A stretch of DNA of 43,384 nucleotides. Origin: Planctomycetota bacterium (lineage in GTDB: Bacteria; Planctomycetota; UBA1135; GCA-002686595). The position numbers and the translations under genes are program-made. The notes under the pieces were generated by a model. It was not told where the DNA came from. It did not search any database and saw only the letters and a program-made list of their open reading frames with translations. Positions 7,783-17,086 of this stretch are shown here, one piece after another; the stretch's first letter is position 1; each line of letters starts with the position of its first letter. The stretch spans positions 1-43,384 of the forward strand of contig JACRIN010000082.1 in assembly GCA_016220085.1 (NCBI GenBank), in the 5' to 3' direction.

Positions 7783-9903
7783 TCACTCGCCCTTCCAAGG
7801 CGAATCGATCGCGCCGAGGAACTTGTTCTTCTTCTCGAAGAGGTGCACTTCGACCTTGTCGACCTTCTCCTTCGTCGCCATCGCGAGGTCGAGCGGCTTC
7901 CACAGCAAGGTGAACACGTCCTTCGCGAGCGGATCGATGACGTGCAGCATCTTCTCGGGTTTGCTGCCCTTCTTGGCGCCGGCCTTGCGCCACTCGCATT
8001 CAGGCGTCACGACGCAGTTCCACAAGCGCTCGTAGCGTTCGCCTTCCTTCCCGAGCACCCCGACGCTGGGTCCGATCACATTGACGCTCTCGCCGAGGTT
8101 GTCGAACTTGAAGTCGAAGCGGAACGGCTCGCCGAGCTTGACGACGGCTTCCTTGCCCGCGACGACGGTCCACGACATCGGCGTCGCCGGAGGCAGGATC
8201 AGGCACTTCATCGTTTGCTGCTTCGAGCCTTTGCGCAGCTCGCCGAAGAACAGCGACCACTCGCCCGCGGGCACCGCGACACCCTTCTTGCCTTCGGCCG
8301 CGATGTCGATGTAGCTGTTCTCGTACGTGCCCGAGCCCTTGAGCACGAGCCAGCTCGGCCACACCGGCCCCTTGAAGTCGAGCTTGACCGTGCCGGTGGT
8401 GACCTCCGCCGGCGCGACCTTGAGCACGGTGCCGAACTTCTCGATCGCGAGCTGGTGCCACTTGCCGCCGAGGTTGACGTATTCGCTCCACGGCCGGGCG
8501 CGCTTCTCCGCGCCGACGACGATCGAGTCCATCTCCGGCTGCGTGGCGCCGTCGGACATCCCCCAATACGGCCAGAGCTGCGGACCGTCGCCATACACCG
8601 CGTTGAAGTTGTCGTCGAGCACGCGCAACTGCGTCTCGCCGAACTTGCCGACCACGCTCGCCGCGGCGCAGGTGTAGATCGAGAGCTGCTTGTCGGCCGG
8701 CCCGAGGTGGACCTGCAGGCCTTGGTAGATGTCCTTTTCGAGCCCGATCGTGAACAGGAAGCCCCACGGCCGGGCGGTATCGCCGGTGCCGACGGTAAAC
8801 GTCACCGGTTGACGGTTGCCGGTGATCGAGACCGGCTGCTCGAAGTTGCCGTCGAGCTCCGCGTCGATCTCGTATTGGGCGCCGGTCACGCGCCGGAACT
8901 TCGGGCTCGGCGTGACCGTCGAGATGTCCTTCAGCGTCTGGACGCTGCCGTTCTCGCCGAACTGGATCGGACGCCAAAGCTGATAGATGTCGTCGAACAT
9001 GAAGTGCGGACGTTCGAACGCGTCGAGCTTCTCGACCATCTGGAACGTCATCGGGATCGACACGCCGACGACGACGGGCGCGGCAGCCTCGCCGCCGCCT
9101 TGGCCGCCGCCGTCCCCGGCTTCGCCGCCTTCCCCGCCTTTGCCTGCCTCACCGCCCTCGCCGCCCTTGCCGGCGTCGCCGCCGCCCGCCTTCGGCTTCG
9201 GATCGCTTTCCTTCGGCGCGAGCGCGGCAGCGCGGGCCTTCACCTGGTCGTAGCGCGGACCGTTGAATTCGACGTACAAGTAGTGGCGGCGCGCTTCGTC
9301 GTACGCCTTCGCGGCGCGCGAGTAGTCGATGCCGCCCTTCGCCTTGTCGCGGTAGATGTCGTCGAGCACCAACGCCGCGAGGCTCCAGGCGCGCGCCGAG
9401 TAGTAGTGGTCCCCGACGGAGTCGAAGTCCTTGGCGAGCGCTTCGCCGCGCGACGCGAGGTCGTCCCACACGGCGGGATCGCGCGTGCCCTTCAGGTTCT
9501 CGTCGAACAGCGCCAGCGCCTCGTCGAGTTTCGCCTTCGCGGGCGCCCACTCCTTCCACGAGTTGGTGCCGAGCTGCGAGTAGAAGCCGTACATCTTGTT
9601 CACGAAGTTCGACTTCGCGAACGTGGTCTGCCACGCGACGTCGAGAGCGGCGATCTGCTTCTTCTGGTCGCCGCTCAGCGGTCTCGTCCCCCAGCAGAGC
9701 ATCGCGACGTGCTGCTCGGCCTCGTCTTGGTTCGACTTGACGAGCTTGGCAATCGCCTCCTTGTCGTCGACCTTGATCAGCTCGACGAGCTTGGCGCGGA
9801 ACTCGTCGAGCTCCGACTGCGACTCGGCGCGCGCGGCGACGAAGACGAAGGTGATGCAAGCGAGGAACAGGACGAACGGACGCACGAACCGCGTGGGCTT
9901 CAT
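7783..9903 (-). CDS. Large exported protein of unknown function with a Gly-rich linker
   Basis: 706 residues; I do not recognise a family. The first 26 residues form a clear signal peptide (basic n-region MKPTRFVR, a hydrophobic core, cleavage after ARA), so it is exported. Residues about 30-235 are helical and charged. A low-complexity linker of GGEGGEAGKGG-type repeats occupies about 236-275. The rest (about 276-706) is beta-rich with many Trp and aromatic residues (for example RPWGFLFTIGLEKDIYQG), suggesting one or more beta-sandwich domains. The Gly-rich linker probably joins two folded halves. It is the first gene of a minus-strand unit, with serS downstream. A promoter-like sequence lies about 80 bp upstream; no Shine-Dalgarno is visible before the ATG. 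Confidence 0.8.
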   Translation of the reverse strand: MKPTRFVRPFVLFLACITFVFVAARAESQSELDEFRAKLVELIKVDDKEAIAKLVKSNQDEAEQHVAMLCWGTRPLSGDQKKQIAALDVAWQTTFAKSNFVNKMYGFYSQLGTNSWKEWAPAKAKLDEALALFDENLKGTRDPAVWDDLASRGEALAKDFDSVGDHYYSARAWSLAALVLDDIYRDKAKGGIDYSRAAKAYDEARRHYLYVEFNGPRYDQVKARAAALAPKESDPKPKAGGGDAGKGGEGGEAGKGGEGGEAGDGGGQGGGEAAAPVVVGVSIPMTFQMVEKLDAFERPHFMFDDIYQLWRPIQFGENGSVQTLKDISTVTPSPKFRRVTGAQYEIDAELDGNFEQPVSITGNRQPVTFTVGTGDTARPWGFLFTIGLEKDIYQGLQVHLGPADKQLSIYTCAAASVVGKFGETQLRVLDDNFNAVYGDGPQLWPYWGMSDGATQPEMDSIVVGAEKRARPWSEYVNLGGKWHQLAIEKFGTVLKVAPAEVTTGTVKLDFKGPVWPSWLVLKGSGTYENSYIDIAAEGKKGVAVPAGEWSLFFGELRKGSKQQTMKCLILPPATPMSWTVVAGKEAVVKLGEPFRFDFKFDNLGESVNVIGPSVGVLGKEGERYERLWNCVVTPECEWRKAGAKKGSKPEKMLHVIDPLAKDVFTLLWKPLDLAMATKEKVDKVEVHLFEKKNKFLGAIDSPWKGE

Positions 9904-9990
9904 GGCTGGCGAAGAGCGATGGGTTCGGGGAGAGCGCCGACTCGGGCGCAGCCGTCCTACGCCGCGAGAGGAGCCCGGTTGAAGAGGCGC

Positions 9991-10020
9991 AGTGTAGCGG
10001 GCGTCTACGCCCCTGGACAG
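9991..10020 (-). promoter_or_regulatory. Possible promoter with an embedded 14-bp palindrome
   Basis: On the minus strand a TACACT -10-like hexamer (9991-9996) follows CTGTCC (10015-10020, 3 of 6 matches to TTGACA) at an 18-bp spacing. The spacer contains a perfect inverted repeat GGGCGT-CT-ACGCCC (9999-10012), well placed for a repressor. It would drive the exported protein gene starting at 9903, with a leader of about 80 nt. Judged by eye only. Confidence 0.3.
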
Positions 10021-10057
10021 TCGACCGGGATCGCGCCGCGCGTCCGAAAACGGCCAC

Positions 10058-10083
10058 CGGAGGCCGAGCGGTGCGGGCCTCCG
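10058..10083 (-). terminator. Likely intrinsic terminator after the rhomboid gene
   Basis: Reading the minus strand after the stop at 10094, an 8-bp stem (CGGAGGCC with GGCCTCCG, loop of 10 nt) is followed after a few bases by GTTTTCGG, a short T run. This is the best intrinsic-terminator candidate in the window and would end the long sucC-to-rhomboid gene run. Confidence 0.55.
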
Positions 10084-10093
10084 ACCGAGCGCG

Positions 10094-10930
10094 TCAGCGC
10101 CGGCTCGACATGCGCCGCAGGAACTCGCGATCGCTCGCGCTGAGCGACGGCATGCCCTTGTCGTGGATCTGCTGGAGCAGCTTGTCCAAGCGCTCCTCGT
10201 CGGTCTGCCGCTGCTCGACGACCTTGCGCTCCTGGCGCTGCTGCCAACGCGCCGCCGGATCCGCCCAGATCCATCCGAACTTCAGCGCAGCGAGACCCCA
10301 GGCCGCGCCGGCGAGGTGCACGATCGACGCGACGCCGCCGGACTGCTGGGTCAACACGCGGAAGAGATCGAGCCCGACGAAGATCAGCGCGAGGACCTTC
10401 AGCGGCATCGGGAAGACGAAGAAGATCACGCGCATGTTCGGATAGAGCACCGCGGCGGCGACGACGACCGCCATGACGCCGCCCGAAGCTCCGACCACGG
10501 TGACGTTCCAGTCGCCGGCGCACGCGATCGCGAGGTGCACCGTCGCACCGATCTCGAGCGCGAGCCCGTACAGCGTCGCGAAGCGCTTCGAGCCGAGCTG
10601 GTTCTCGAGCAGCGTGCCGAAGAAGTACACCCCGAGCATGTTCAGCAGGATGTGCATCGGGTCCCGCATCGAATGCAGGAACCCGTACGTGATCACCTGC
10701 CACCACGGTGCGAGCGGGAAGTCGCTCGACCACGCCGCCGGATCGAGCCTGAGCGCCCCGTAGACCGCGGCCTCGAGCTTCGGCGCGGCGAACCCCGCGA
10801 TCAGCAGCGCGACGAAGATCCCGACGTTCAGCCAGATCACCCAACGCACGATCGGCGTCAAGCGCGGATATCCGAACGACGCGCCGGCCGACTCGCGGAA
10901 CTCCGGCGGATCCTCGTAGGTCCTCGTCAT
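10094..10930 (-). CDS. Rhomboid family intramembrane serine protease
   Basis: 278 residues. Membrane protease that cleaves transmembrane helices. Seen: six hydrophobic segments between about residues 25 and 215; an H93-x3-N97 pair in PMHILLNMLG, which supplies the oxyanion-side Asn; the catalytic Ser149 in GASGG; and catalytic His205 in VHLAG. The dyad is complete, so the enzyme should be active. A soluble tail after residue 215 ends in the DKLLQQIHDKGMPSLSASDREFL stretch seen in many bacterial rhomboids. The start is the ATG at 10930, which overlaps the folD stop by 4 bp; a longer in-frame extension upstream lies inside folD and is rejected. Substrate unknown. Last gene of the minus-strand run. 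Confidence 0.9.
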   Translation of the reverse strand: MTRTYEDPPEFRESAGASFGYPRLTPIVRWVIWLNVGIFVALLIAGFAAPKLEAAVYGALRLDPAAWSSDFPLAPWWQVITYGFLHSMRDPMHILLNMLGVYFFGTLLENQLGSKRFATLYGLALEIGATVHLAIACAGDWNVTVVGASGGVMAVVVAAAVLYPNMRVIFFVFPMPLKVLALIFVGLDLFRVLTQQSGGVASIVHLAGAAWGLAALKFGWIWADPAARWQQRQERKVVEQRQTDEERLDKLLQQIHDKGMPSLSASDREFLRRMSSRR

Positions 10931-11820
10931 GCGCCCTTGCCCGCGGCGACGACCGGCGGGCTCGACTCCACTCCGGCCGCGCGCGCGGCCGCGATCACGG
11001 TGTTGTCGAGCAGCATGGCGATCGTCATCGGCCCGACGCCGCCCGGCACTGGAGTGATCGCGCCGGCCCGCTCCAGGGCCTCGCCGAAAGCCACGTCGCC
11101 GACCAAACGGCCGTCGCCGAGACGGTTGATCCCGACGTCGATCACGGTGGCTCCGGGGCGAATCCAATCGCCGCGGACGAGCTCGGGCTTGCCGACCGCC
11201 GCGAACACGAGGTCCGCCTCGCGGGTGACCGACGGCAGGTCGGTCGTGCGCGAGTGGCACATCGTCACCGTCACATCGCGAGCCAGCAGCATCAGCGCGA
11301 GCGGCTTGCCGACGAGCATCGAACGCCCGACGACCGCGGCGCGCTTGCCTGCGAGCGGAATGCCGGAGCGATCACAGATCTCGATGCAGCCGCGCGGCGT
11401 GCACGGGAAGAGCCCGCGATCGCCGAGCGCGAGCCGCGCGACGTTGTCGGGGTGCAGCCCGTCGACGTCCTTCGCGGGATCGATCGCGCGCACCACCGCG
11501 TTCGCGTCCAGGCTCTTCGGCAACGGCAGTTGCACGAGGATCCCGTGCACGCTCGCATCGGCGTTGAGCTCGCGCACGAGCGTGAGCAGCTCGGCCTGCG
11601 AAATCGCTGCCGACTTGCGCACCGTGCGCACCGAGAAGCCAGCCTCGAGCGCGGCCTTGTCCTTGTTCTTCACGTAGACATGGCTCGCGGGGTCCTCGCC
11701 GACCAGCACGACGACCAGCCCGGGCCGTGTGCCGCGCGCCGTCAGCTCCGCCGCTCGTCTCGCCACGTCCTCGCGCACGCTCTTCGCGATCGCCTTGCCG
11801 TCCAGAATCCTCGCGCTCAT
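10927..11820 (-). CDS. folD: Methylenetetrahydrofolate dehydrogenase/cyclohydrolase FolD
   Basis: 297 residues. Bifunctional enzyme of one-carbon metabolism interconverting 5,10-methylene-, methenyl- and 10-formyl-tetrahydrofolate with NADP. The N-terminal catalytic domain carries the YVKNKDKAA segment, whose Lys is catalytic, and VQLPLPK followed by DPAKDVDGLHPDN. The nucleotide domain has VGRSMLVGKPLALMLL, and the C-terminal signature TPVPGGVGPMTIAMLL is intact. Length is normal (about 285-300). ATG start at 11820. It overlaps the rhomboid gene start by 4 bp, so the two are translationally coupled, though no functional link is known. About 96 bp separate it from the prenyl synthase stop. 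Confidence 0.97.
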   Translation of the reverse strand: MSARILDGKAIAKSVREDVARRAAELTARGTRPGLVVVLVGEDPASHVYVKNKDKAALEAGFSVRTVRKSAAISQAELLTLVRELNADASVHGILVQLPLPKSLDANAVVRAIDPAKDVDGLHPDNVARLALGDRGLFPCTPRGCIEICDRSGIPLAGKRAAVVGRSMLVGKPLALMLLARDVTVTMCHSRTTDLPSVTREADLVFAAVGKPELVRGDWIRPGATVIDVGINRLGDGRLVGDVAFGEALERAGAITPVPGGVGPMTIAMLLDNTVIAAARAAGVESSPPVVAAGKGA

Positions 11821-11916
11821 CGCTTTCGATCTCCTTCTGGGTGCCTTGTCGCTCGCCGCCGCGAGAAATGCAACGCGCAGAACATCGGAGCAGCGCGGCC
11901 GGCGCCGGGTCCGCGC

Positions 11917-12903
11917 TCAGAAGCTGCGCGAGAGCACGAAGGTGCCCAGGCGCTCGAGCGCCTCGCGGGCCGGACCTTCTTCGAGCGTGCGCACACGCGC
12001 CATCGCGCGCGCGACGAGCCCCTCGGCGCGCTGCGTCGCATAGGCGACGCCCTCGCCGATCGAGCATTCCTCGCGCAAGGCTTTGGCCCGATCCTCGAGG
12101 CCCGGCAGCGTGTACACGTCGCGGATCTTGGCGCGCAGCCGGTCGTCGCCGCGCCGGTACGTGTAGAGCACGGGCAACGTGATCTTGCCGTCCTCGGCGT
12201 CGGTGCCGGCGCTCTTGCCGAGCTCGTCGTCGGTCGACGTCAGGTCGAGGCAGTCGTCGACGATCTGGAACGCGAGCCCGACCTCCCAGCCGAACGCGTG
12301 CATCAGGGTCCCGAGCTCGTCGTTGCCGCCCGGATAGCGCGCGCCGAGTTCGCAGGCCGCGGCGTAGAGGTTCGCGGTCTTGGCGCCGGCGATCCACTCG
12401 TAGCGATCCTCGCTCATCTCGAAGTCGTAGCGGCTCGCCGCCTGCTCGATCTCGCCGACGCAGATCTTGCGCGTGGTCTCGGCGAGCAGCCGCGAGCAGA
12501 GCCGCGACGAGAGCACCGTCGAGAGCGCGAAGGCCCGCGCGTACAGGAAGTCGCCGAGCAGCACCGCGGTCTGATTGTCCCAACGCTGGTTGACGCACGC
12601 GACGCGCCGGCGCACCTCCGCGCCGTCGAGGATGTCGTCGTGCACCAGGGTCGCGAGGTGGATCATCTCGACGATCGCGGCGACCGTCGGATGCTCGTCG
12701 GTCGAGTTCTTCGTCGCTTCACCGGCGAGCAGCACCAGCGCCGCGCGCAGCTGCTTGCCCTGGAAGCGCCCGACGTGATCGGTCATGTCGCGCACCGCGG
12801 GCGACGTCTCGGTCATCTGGCTCGAAAGGACCTCGCGCATGCGCGCCATGCTGCCCTCGATCGGAGCCAGGAGGCGCGCGAGTTCCGTGTGCTTGGCGCT
12901 CAT
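11917..12903 (-). CDS. Polyprenyl diphosphate synthase
   Basis: 328 residues. All-trans isoprenyl diphosphate synthase that extends farnesyl or geranylgeranyl diphosphate with isopentenyl diphosphate. Both Asp-rich metal-binding motifs are present: DDILD in LVHDDILDGAEVRRR near residue 83, and DDCLD in FQIVDDCLDL near 215. The residues before the first motif (IHLATLVH) are small, without bulky residues blocking the tunnel, which fits a medium/long-chain enzyme of the IspB type making the side chain of a respiratory quinone. The chain length cannot be read with confidence. The start is the ATG at 12903, overlapping the mobA-like stop by 4 bp; the upstream in-frame extension is shadow. Quinone supply is relevant to the electron-transfer operon at 20360. 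Confidence 0.9.
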   Translation of the reverse strand: MSAKHTELARLLAPIEGSMARMREVLSSQMTETSPAVRDMTDHVGRFQGKQLRAALVLLAGEATKNSTDEHPTVAAIVEMIHLATLVHDDILDGAEVRRRVACVNQRWDNQTAVLLGDFLYARAFALSTVLSSRLCSRLLAETTRKICVGEIEQAASRYDFEMSEDRYEWIAGAKTANLYAAACELGARYPGGNDELGTLMHAFGWEVGLAFQIVDDCLDLTSTDDELGKSAGTDAEDGKITLPVLYTYRRGDDRLRAKIRDVYTLPGLEDRAKALREECSIGEGVAYATQRAEGLVARAMARVRTLEEGPAREALERLGTFVLSRSF

Positions 12904-13601
12904 GCGCTCCGAAGTCCGTGCTGGGCGTTCTCGATCGATCGCGTGGCGCGAGTTCGAGCTCGATCGCGCGAGAGACCTTCTTCGTGGACTCGAGCGCGTT
13001 CTCGCGCCAAGTCCGCGGGCGTGTTCAGGTTGACGACTTGCCGTTCGACGTCGACGGCGAGCCCGAGCTCGGCGGCGTCGAAGGCGAGCACCTGGAGTCG
13101 GCGCAGCCCGTCGTTGCCGTTCCAAAACGAGTTCATGCGCCGTTCTCCGCGCGCGAGCGCGTCGCCGATCGCGTCGACGCACGCGGTCGAGTAGACGGCG
13201 CAGAGCGGCTCGGCCCCGGCGCTCGTTTGCAGCACCGCGCCGTCCAGGCCGTCGCGTTGCGCGCGAGCCAGCAGCGCTTCGAAGAGCTCGGGGCCCGCGT
13301 GCGGCATGTCGGAGGCGAGCACCGCGACCCAGCGCGTGCGCGCGGCGGCGAGCCCGGCCGCGAGGCCCGCGAGCGGTCCGAGGTCGGCACGCGCGTCGAG
13401 GACGCACCGGCAGCCGAGTTCGGGGAACCTGGCGCTCTCACCGCTCGCGAGCAGCACGTCGGAAGCGACCCGCTTCAGCGTCGCGACGCCGCGGTCGACC
13501 AACCGCCGGCCGTCGAGCACGAGCTCGGTCTTGTCGACACCCATCCGCCGACTCTTGCCGCCGCACAGCAACACACCGGTGACCTCCGCGCTCGACGGCA
13601 C
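12900..13601 (-). CDS. mobA: MobA-like nucleotidyltransferase (molybdenum cofactor guanylyltransferase)
   Basis: 233 residues. MobA adds GMP to molybdopterin to make the guanine dinucleotide cofactor of enzymes such as nitrate and formate reductases. Seen: the N-terminal nucleotide-binding signature LLCGGKSRRMGVDK, GPLAGLAAGLAAARTRW, the ASDMP metal site, and the late NLNTPADL motif, all in the right order. The start is taken as the GTG at 13601 (VPSSAEVTGVLL); the frame is open further upstream but overlaps tatA. The tail after about residue 205 is Arg-rich and may be disordered. It overlaps the next gene by 4 bp. No other molybdenum cofactor genes are in the window. Related MobA-like transferases with other substrates cannot be excluded. 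Confidence 0.8.
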   Translation of the reverse strand: MPSSAEVTGVLLCGGKSRRMGVDKTELVLDGRRLVDRGVATLKRVASDVLLASGESARFPELGCRCVLDARADLGPLAGLAAGLAAARTRWVAVLASDMPHAGPELFEALLARAQRDGLDGAVLQTSAGAEPLCAVYSTACVDAIGDALARGERRMNSFWNGNDGLRRLQVLAFDAAELGLAVDVERQVVNLNTPADLARERARVHEEGLSRDRARTRATRSIENAQHGLRSA

Positions 13602-13651
13602 GGAACGCGAACCGGCGGAATGGCGACGGACGGGCGACACGGCCGCTCGGG

Positions 13652-13870
13652 TCAGTGAACGGTGCCGTTCTTCTTCTGGGTGTCGCCGGTCGTCGGAGGC
13701 GTGGCGGACGCGTTCGACGACCCCTCGTCCTTGAGCCCGCGCTTGAACTCGTTGACGCTCGAGCCGAGCGAACGGGCGAGCTGCGGCAGCTTGGTCGCGC
13801 CGAAGAACAGCAGGACGACCAGGGCGATCAGGAGCCACTCGGTCCATCCCATCACGGCTAGGAATTGCAT
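13652..13870 (-). CDS. tatA: Sec-independent translocase subunit TatA/TatE
   Basis: 72 residues. Pore-forming component of the twin-arginine translocase, which exports folded proteins. A short N-terminus is followed by one membrane helix (EWLLIALVVLLFFG), the hinge FGATKLPQLARSLG and the amphipathic helix VNEFKRGLKDE, exactly the TatA pattern. A polar tail rich in Ser, Thr and Lys follows. The ATG at 13870 (MQFLAVMGW) is the longer choice; the ATG at 13852 (MGWTEW) would also give a complete protein and is nearly as likely. No tatB or tatC is in the window. It lies between mnmD and the mobA-like gene on the same strand. Confidence 0.9.
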   Translation of the reverse strand: MQFLAVMGWTEWLLIALVVLLFFGATKLPQLARSLGSSVNEFKRGLKDEGSSNASATPPTTGDTQKKNGTVH

Positions 13871-13935
13871 GCAGGGTCTCGAACCAGCAGTCCGTCGACG
13901 TGCTCGGACTCGGGAGCCGAGGTCGCGTCGGACGG

Positions 13936-13962
13936 TGCGCCACGAGGTTCGCACGTGGCGCA
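13936..13962 (-). terminator. Perfect 9-bp hairpin between mnmD and tatA
   Basis: TGCGCCACG (13936-13944) pairs with CGTGGCGCA (13954-13962) over a 9-nt loop, just after the mnmD stop on the minus strand. There is no T run after it, so it may be a pause, processing or Rho-assisted site rather than an intrinsic terminator. Confidence 0.4.
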
Positions 13963-13975
13963 AGCTCCCCGCATT

Positions 13976-14782
13976 CTAGGAAAAAGGCCCGACGGACTCC
14001 GCCCCCGGCGCTGGATTCGCGCCTGGAAACGCCTTCCGAACCAGGCGCCGAGCCGTGCGCGGGTCGAACGGCGGCAGTTCGAACCCGCGACCGGCGAGCG
14101 TTCCGGACGACTTCGCGCCGACGCGCGGCCCCAGACCGACCGAGAGACCGACGGCGAGCAACGTGGCGCGCACCAACACGGCGGACGAGTACGTCGAGAG
14201 CACACTGCGGGGCCCCATCCGTTCGGCGACGAGCGCGAGGAACTCCCGCTCCCAGAGCTCGGGCGCGACCTTCGGCGAAAACGGATCGAGGAAGACCGCG
14301 TCGAAGCTCGGAGGCTCGCGTTCGGCCGCGAGCGTCCGCCGCGCGTCGCCGAAGACCAACCGCACGCGCCCGGCGCCGAGCGCGAACGTGCCGCCGCCCG
14401 CCGCGAGCGCCGCCGCGAGCCCCTTGCGCACCGGCGTCACGGCGCGCGCGAGTTCGCCGTCGCCGAGCGGCAACGCGAGCGCGGCGCGCACGACTTCGGG
14501 CTCGCGTTCGAGCGAGAGCACGTCGAGCGTCGCGTCGGTGCCTTCGAGCTCGACGAGCGCCGCCGCGAGATTCAGTCCGAGCCCGGTGCCGATGTCGAGC
14601 AACGCGAGTCGGCGCTCACCGGCCAGCGCGCGCTCGCGCAGCCGACACGGCCGAGCGTAGCGTTCGCCCGCTTGCGTCCACGCGCCGGCGAGCGAGTGAC
14701 ATGCCTCGCCGTGCTCGGGCGAGACCAAGGTGAACGAGCCGTCGGCGGTGCGCTCGGCACGCCAACGGCTCGTCGAGTCCAT
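13976..14782 (-). CDS. mnmD: tRNA U34 methyltransferase MnmD/MnmC-N-like
   Basis: 268 residues. SAM-dependent methyltransferase of the MnmC N-terminal-domain family (DUF752 / Methyltransf_30), which finishes the mnm5 side chain on wobble uridine 34. Seen: the SAM motif [12 protein letters not shown] near residue 62, a nearby acidic residue after the second strand (LSLERE), and the family signature [19 protein letters not shown], followed by [22 protein letters not shown] and a final [10 protein letters not shown]. The FAD oxidase domain of full MnmC is missing, so this is the stand-alone MnmD type. The ATG at 14782 follows sucD by 18 bp. It fits functionally with mnmA at the right edge of the window, which thiolates the same base. 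Confidence 0.85.
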   Translation of the reverse strand: MDSTSRWRAERTADGSFTLVSPEHGEACHSLAGAWTQAGERYARPCRLRERALAGERRLALLDIGTGLGLNLAAALVELEGTDATLDVLSLEREPEVVRAALALPLGDGELARAVTPVRKGLAAALAAGGGTFALGAGRVRLVFGDARRTLAAEREPPSFDAVFLDPFSPKVAPELWEREFLALVAERMGPRSVLSTYSSAVLVRATLLAVGLSVGLGPRVGAKSSGTLAGRGFELPPFDPRTARRLVRKAFPGANPAPGAESVGPFS

Positions 14783-14800
14783 GACCGCGTGAGGCCCGAG

Positions 14801-15700
14801 CTACTTCGCGAGCGCGTCCGTCAGTCCGCGTTCGCGCAGGCACTTTTCCATCAGCTCGCCGAGGCGCGCCGGGCTCTTCGAGATCACGCAACCGGCGTTC
14901 TCGAGCGCGGCGAACTTCTCCGCCGCGGTGCCCTTGCCGCCGGAGATGATCGCGCCCGCGTGGCCCATCCGACGGCCGGGAGGCGCCGTCGCGCCGGCGA
15001 TGAACGCGACCACCGGCTTCTTGACGTGCTTCTCGATGTACGCGGCCGCCTGCTCCTCCGCGTTGCCGCCGATCTCGCCGATCAAGATGATCGCGTCGGT
15101 GTCCGGGTCCGCGTTGAAGAGCTTCAGGGCGTCGACGTGGTTCGTGCCGTTGACCGGGTCGCCGCCGATGCCGATGCAGGTCGATTGACCGATGCCGCGC
15201 GAGGTCAGCTGCCAGACCGCTTCGTACGTCAACGTCCCGGAGCGCGAGACGACGCCGACGCGGCCGGGTTTGTGGATGTAGCCCGGCATGATGCCCATCT
15301 TGCATTGCCCCGGCGTGATCACGCCGGGGCAGTTCGGGCCGATCAGGCGGGTCTTCGTGCCGCGGAGCTTCGCCATCACCTTGACCATGTCGAGCACCGG
15401 GATGCCCTCGGTGATGGTGACGATCAACTCGACCCCGGCGTCGTGCGCTTCGAGGATCGCCGCGGCCGCGAACGGCGGCGGGACGTAGATCATCGTCGCG
15501 TTCGCGCCGGTCGCTTCGCGCGCGTCGCGCACGGAATCGAAGACCGGACGGTCGAGATGCTTGGTGCCGCCCTTCTTGGGCGTGACGCCTCCGACCAGGT
15601 TCGTGCCGTAGGCGATCGCCTGCTCGGAGTGGAACGTGCCGTGCTTCCCGGTGAAGCCTTGGCAGATGACGCGCGTGTTCTTGTCGACGAGGACGCTCAT
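14801..15700 (-). CDS. sucD: Succinyl-CoA ligase, alpha subunit
   Basis: 299 residues. With SucC it interconverts succinyl-CoA and succinate with substrate-level phosphorylation in the TCA cycle. The CoA-binding Rossmann domain begins with [40 protein letters not shown] is the conserved central signature, and the phosphorylated active-site His is in [12 protein letters not shown]. Length is normal. The ATG at 15700 has a good AAGGAG ribosome-binding site 8 nt upstream that overlaps the end of sucC, so the two subunits are coupled (12 bp apart). Confidence 0.97.
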   Translation of the reverse strand: MSVLVDKNTRVICQGFTGKHGTFHSEQAIAYGTNLVGGVTPKKGGTKHLDRPVFDSVRDAREATGANATMIYVPPPFAAAAILEAHDAGVELIVTITEGIPVLDMVKVMAKLRGTKTRLIGPNCPGVITPGQCKMGIMPGYIHKPGRVGVVSRSGTLTYEAVWQLTSRGIGQSTCIGIGGDPVNGTNHVDALKLFNADPDTDAIILIGEIGGNAEEQAAAYIEKHVKKPVVAFIAGATAPPGRRMGHAGAIISGGKGTAAEKFAALENAGCVISKSPARLGELMEKCLRERGLTDALAK

Positions 15701-15712
15701 GGGTCGCGCTCC

Positions 15713-16891
<1,179 letters not shown>

Positions 16892-16898
16892 GCGTGGC

Positions 16899-16998
16899 CT
16901 CGGCCGTTTCGGGCCGGTTTCGCCGCGGCCCGTCGGGGCCGGAATCACCTCGGCCCCCGCCGGCCGGATTGGGCTCGGCCCGTGTGGGCCGGAGCAGA
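16899..16998. repeat. Four tandem 25-bp palindromic repeats in the sucC leader / sucC-dcd divergent gap
   Basis: Units at 16899-16923, 16924-16948, 16949-16973 and 16974-16998 share the form (C/T)CGGCC-N4/5-GGGCCGG plus a variable tail. Each can fold into a short GC hairpin. The array fills half of the 195-bp gap between divergent sucC and dcd. Its first unit abuts the GAGG ribosome-binding site of sucC. No clear promoter hexamers are visible in the remaining part. Confidence 0.85.
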
Positions 16999-17086
16999 AG
17001 GCGCGGGAGTGTACTCGGGCATCGGCGCGAGAGGAACGGGCCGCCGCACTTGTCGCTCTGCGCGCATGGGGCATCCTGATAGGGAG

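Noticed and set aside
10931..11260. N-terminal extension of the rhomboid protein upstream of the ATG at 10930
   Set aside because: It lies entirely within folD and is Arg-rich shadow; the 4-bp ATGA overlap with folD gives the natural start.
14060..14100. GTTCGAAC sequence resembling a tRNA T-loop
   Set aside because: It lies inside mnmD coding sequence ([10 protein letters not shown]) and no acceptor or anticodon stems could be built around it.
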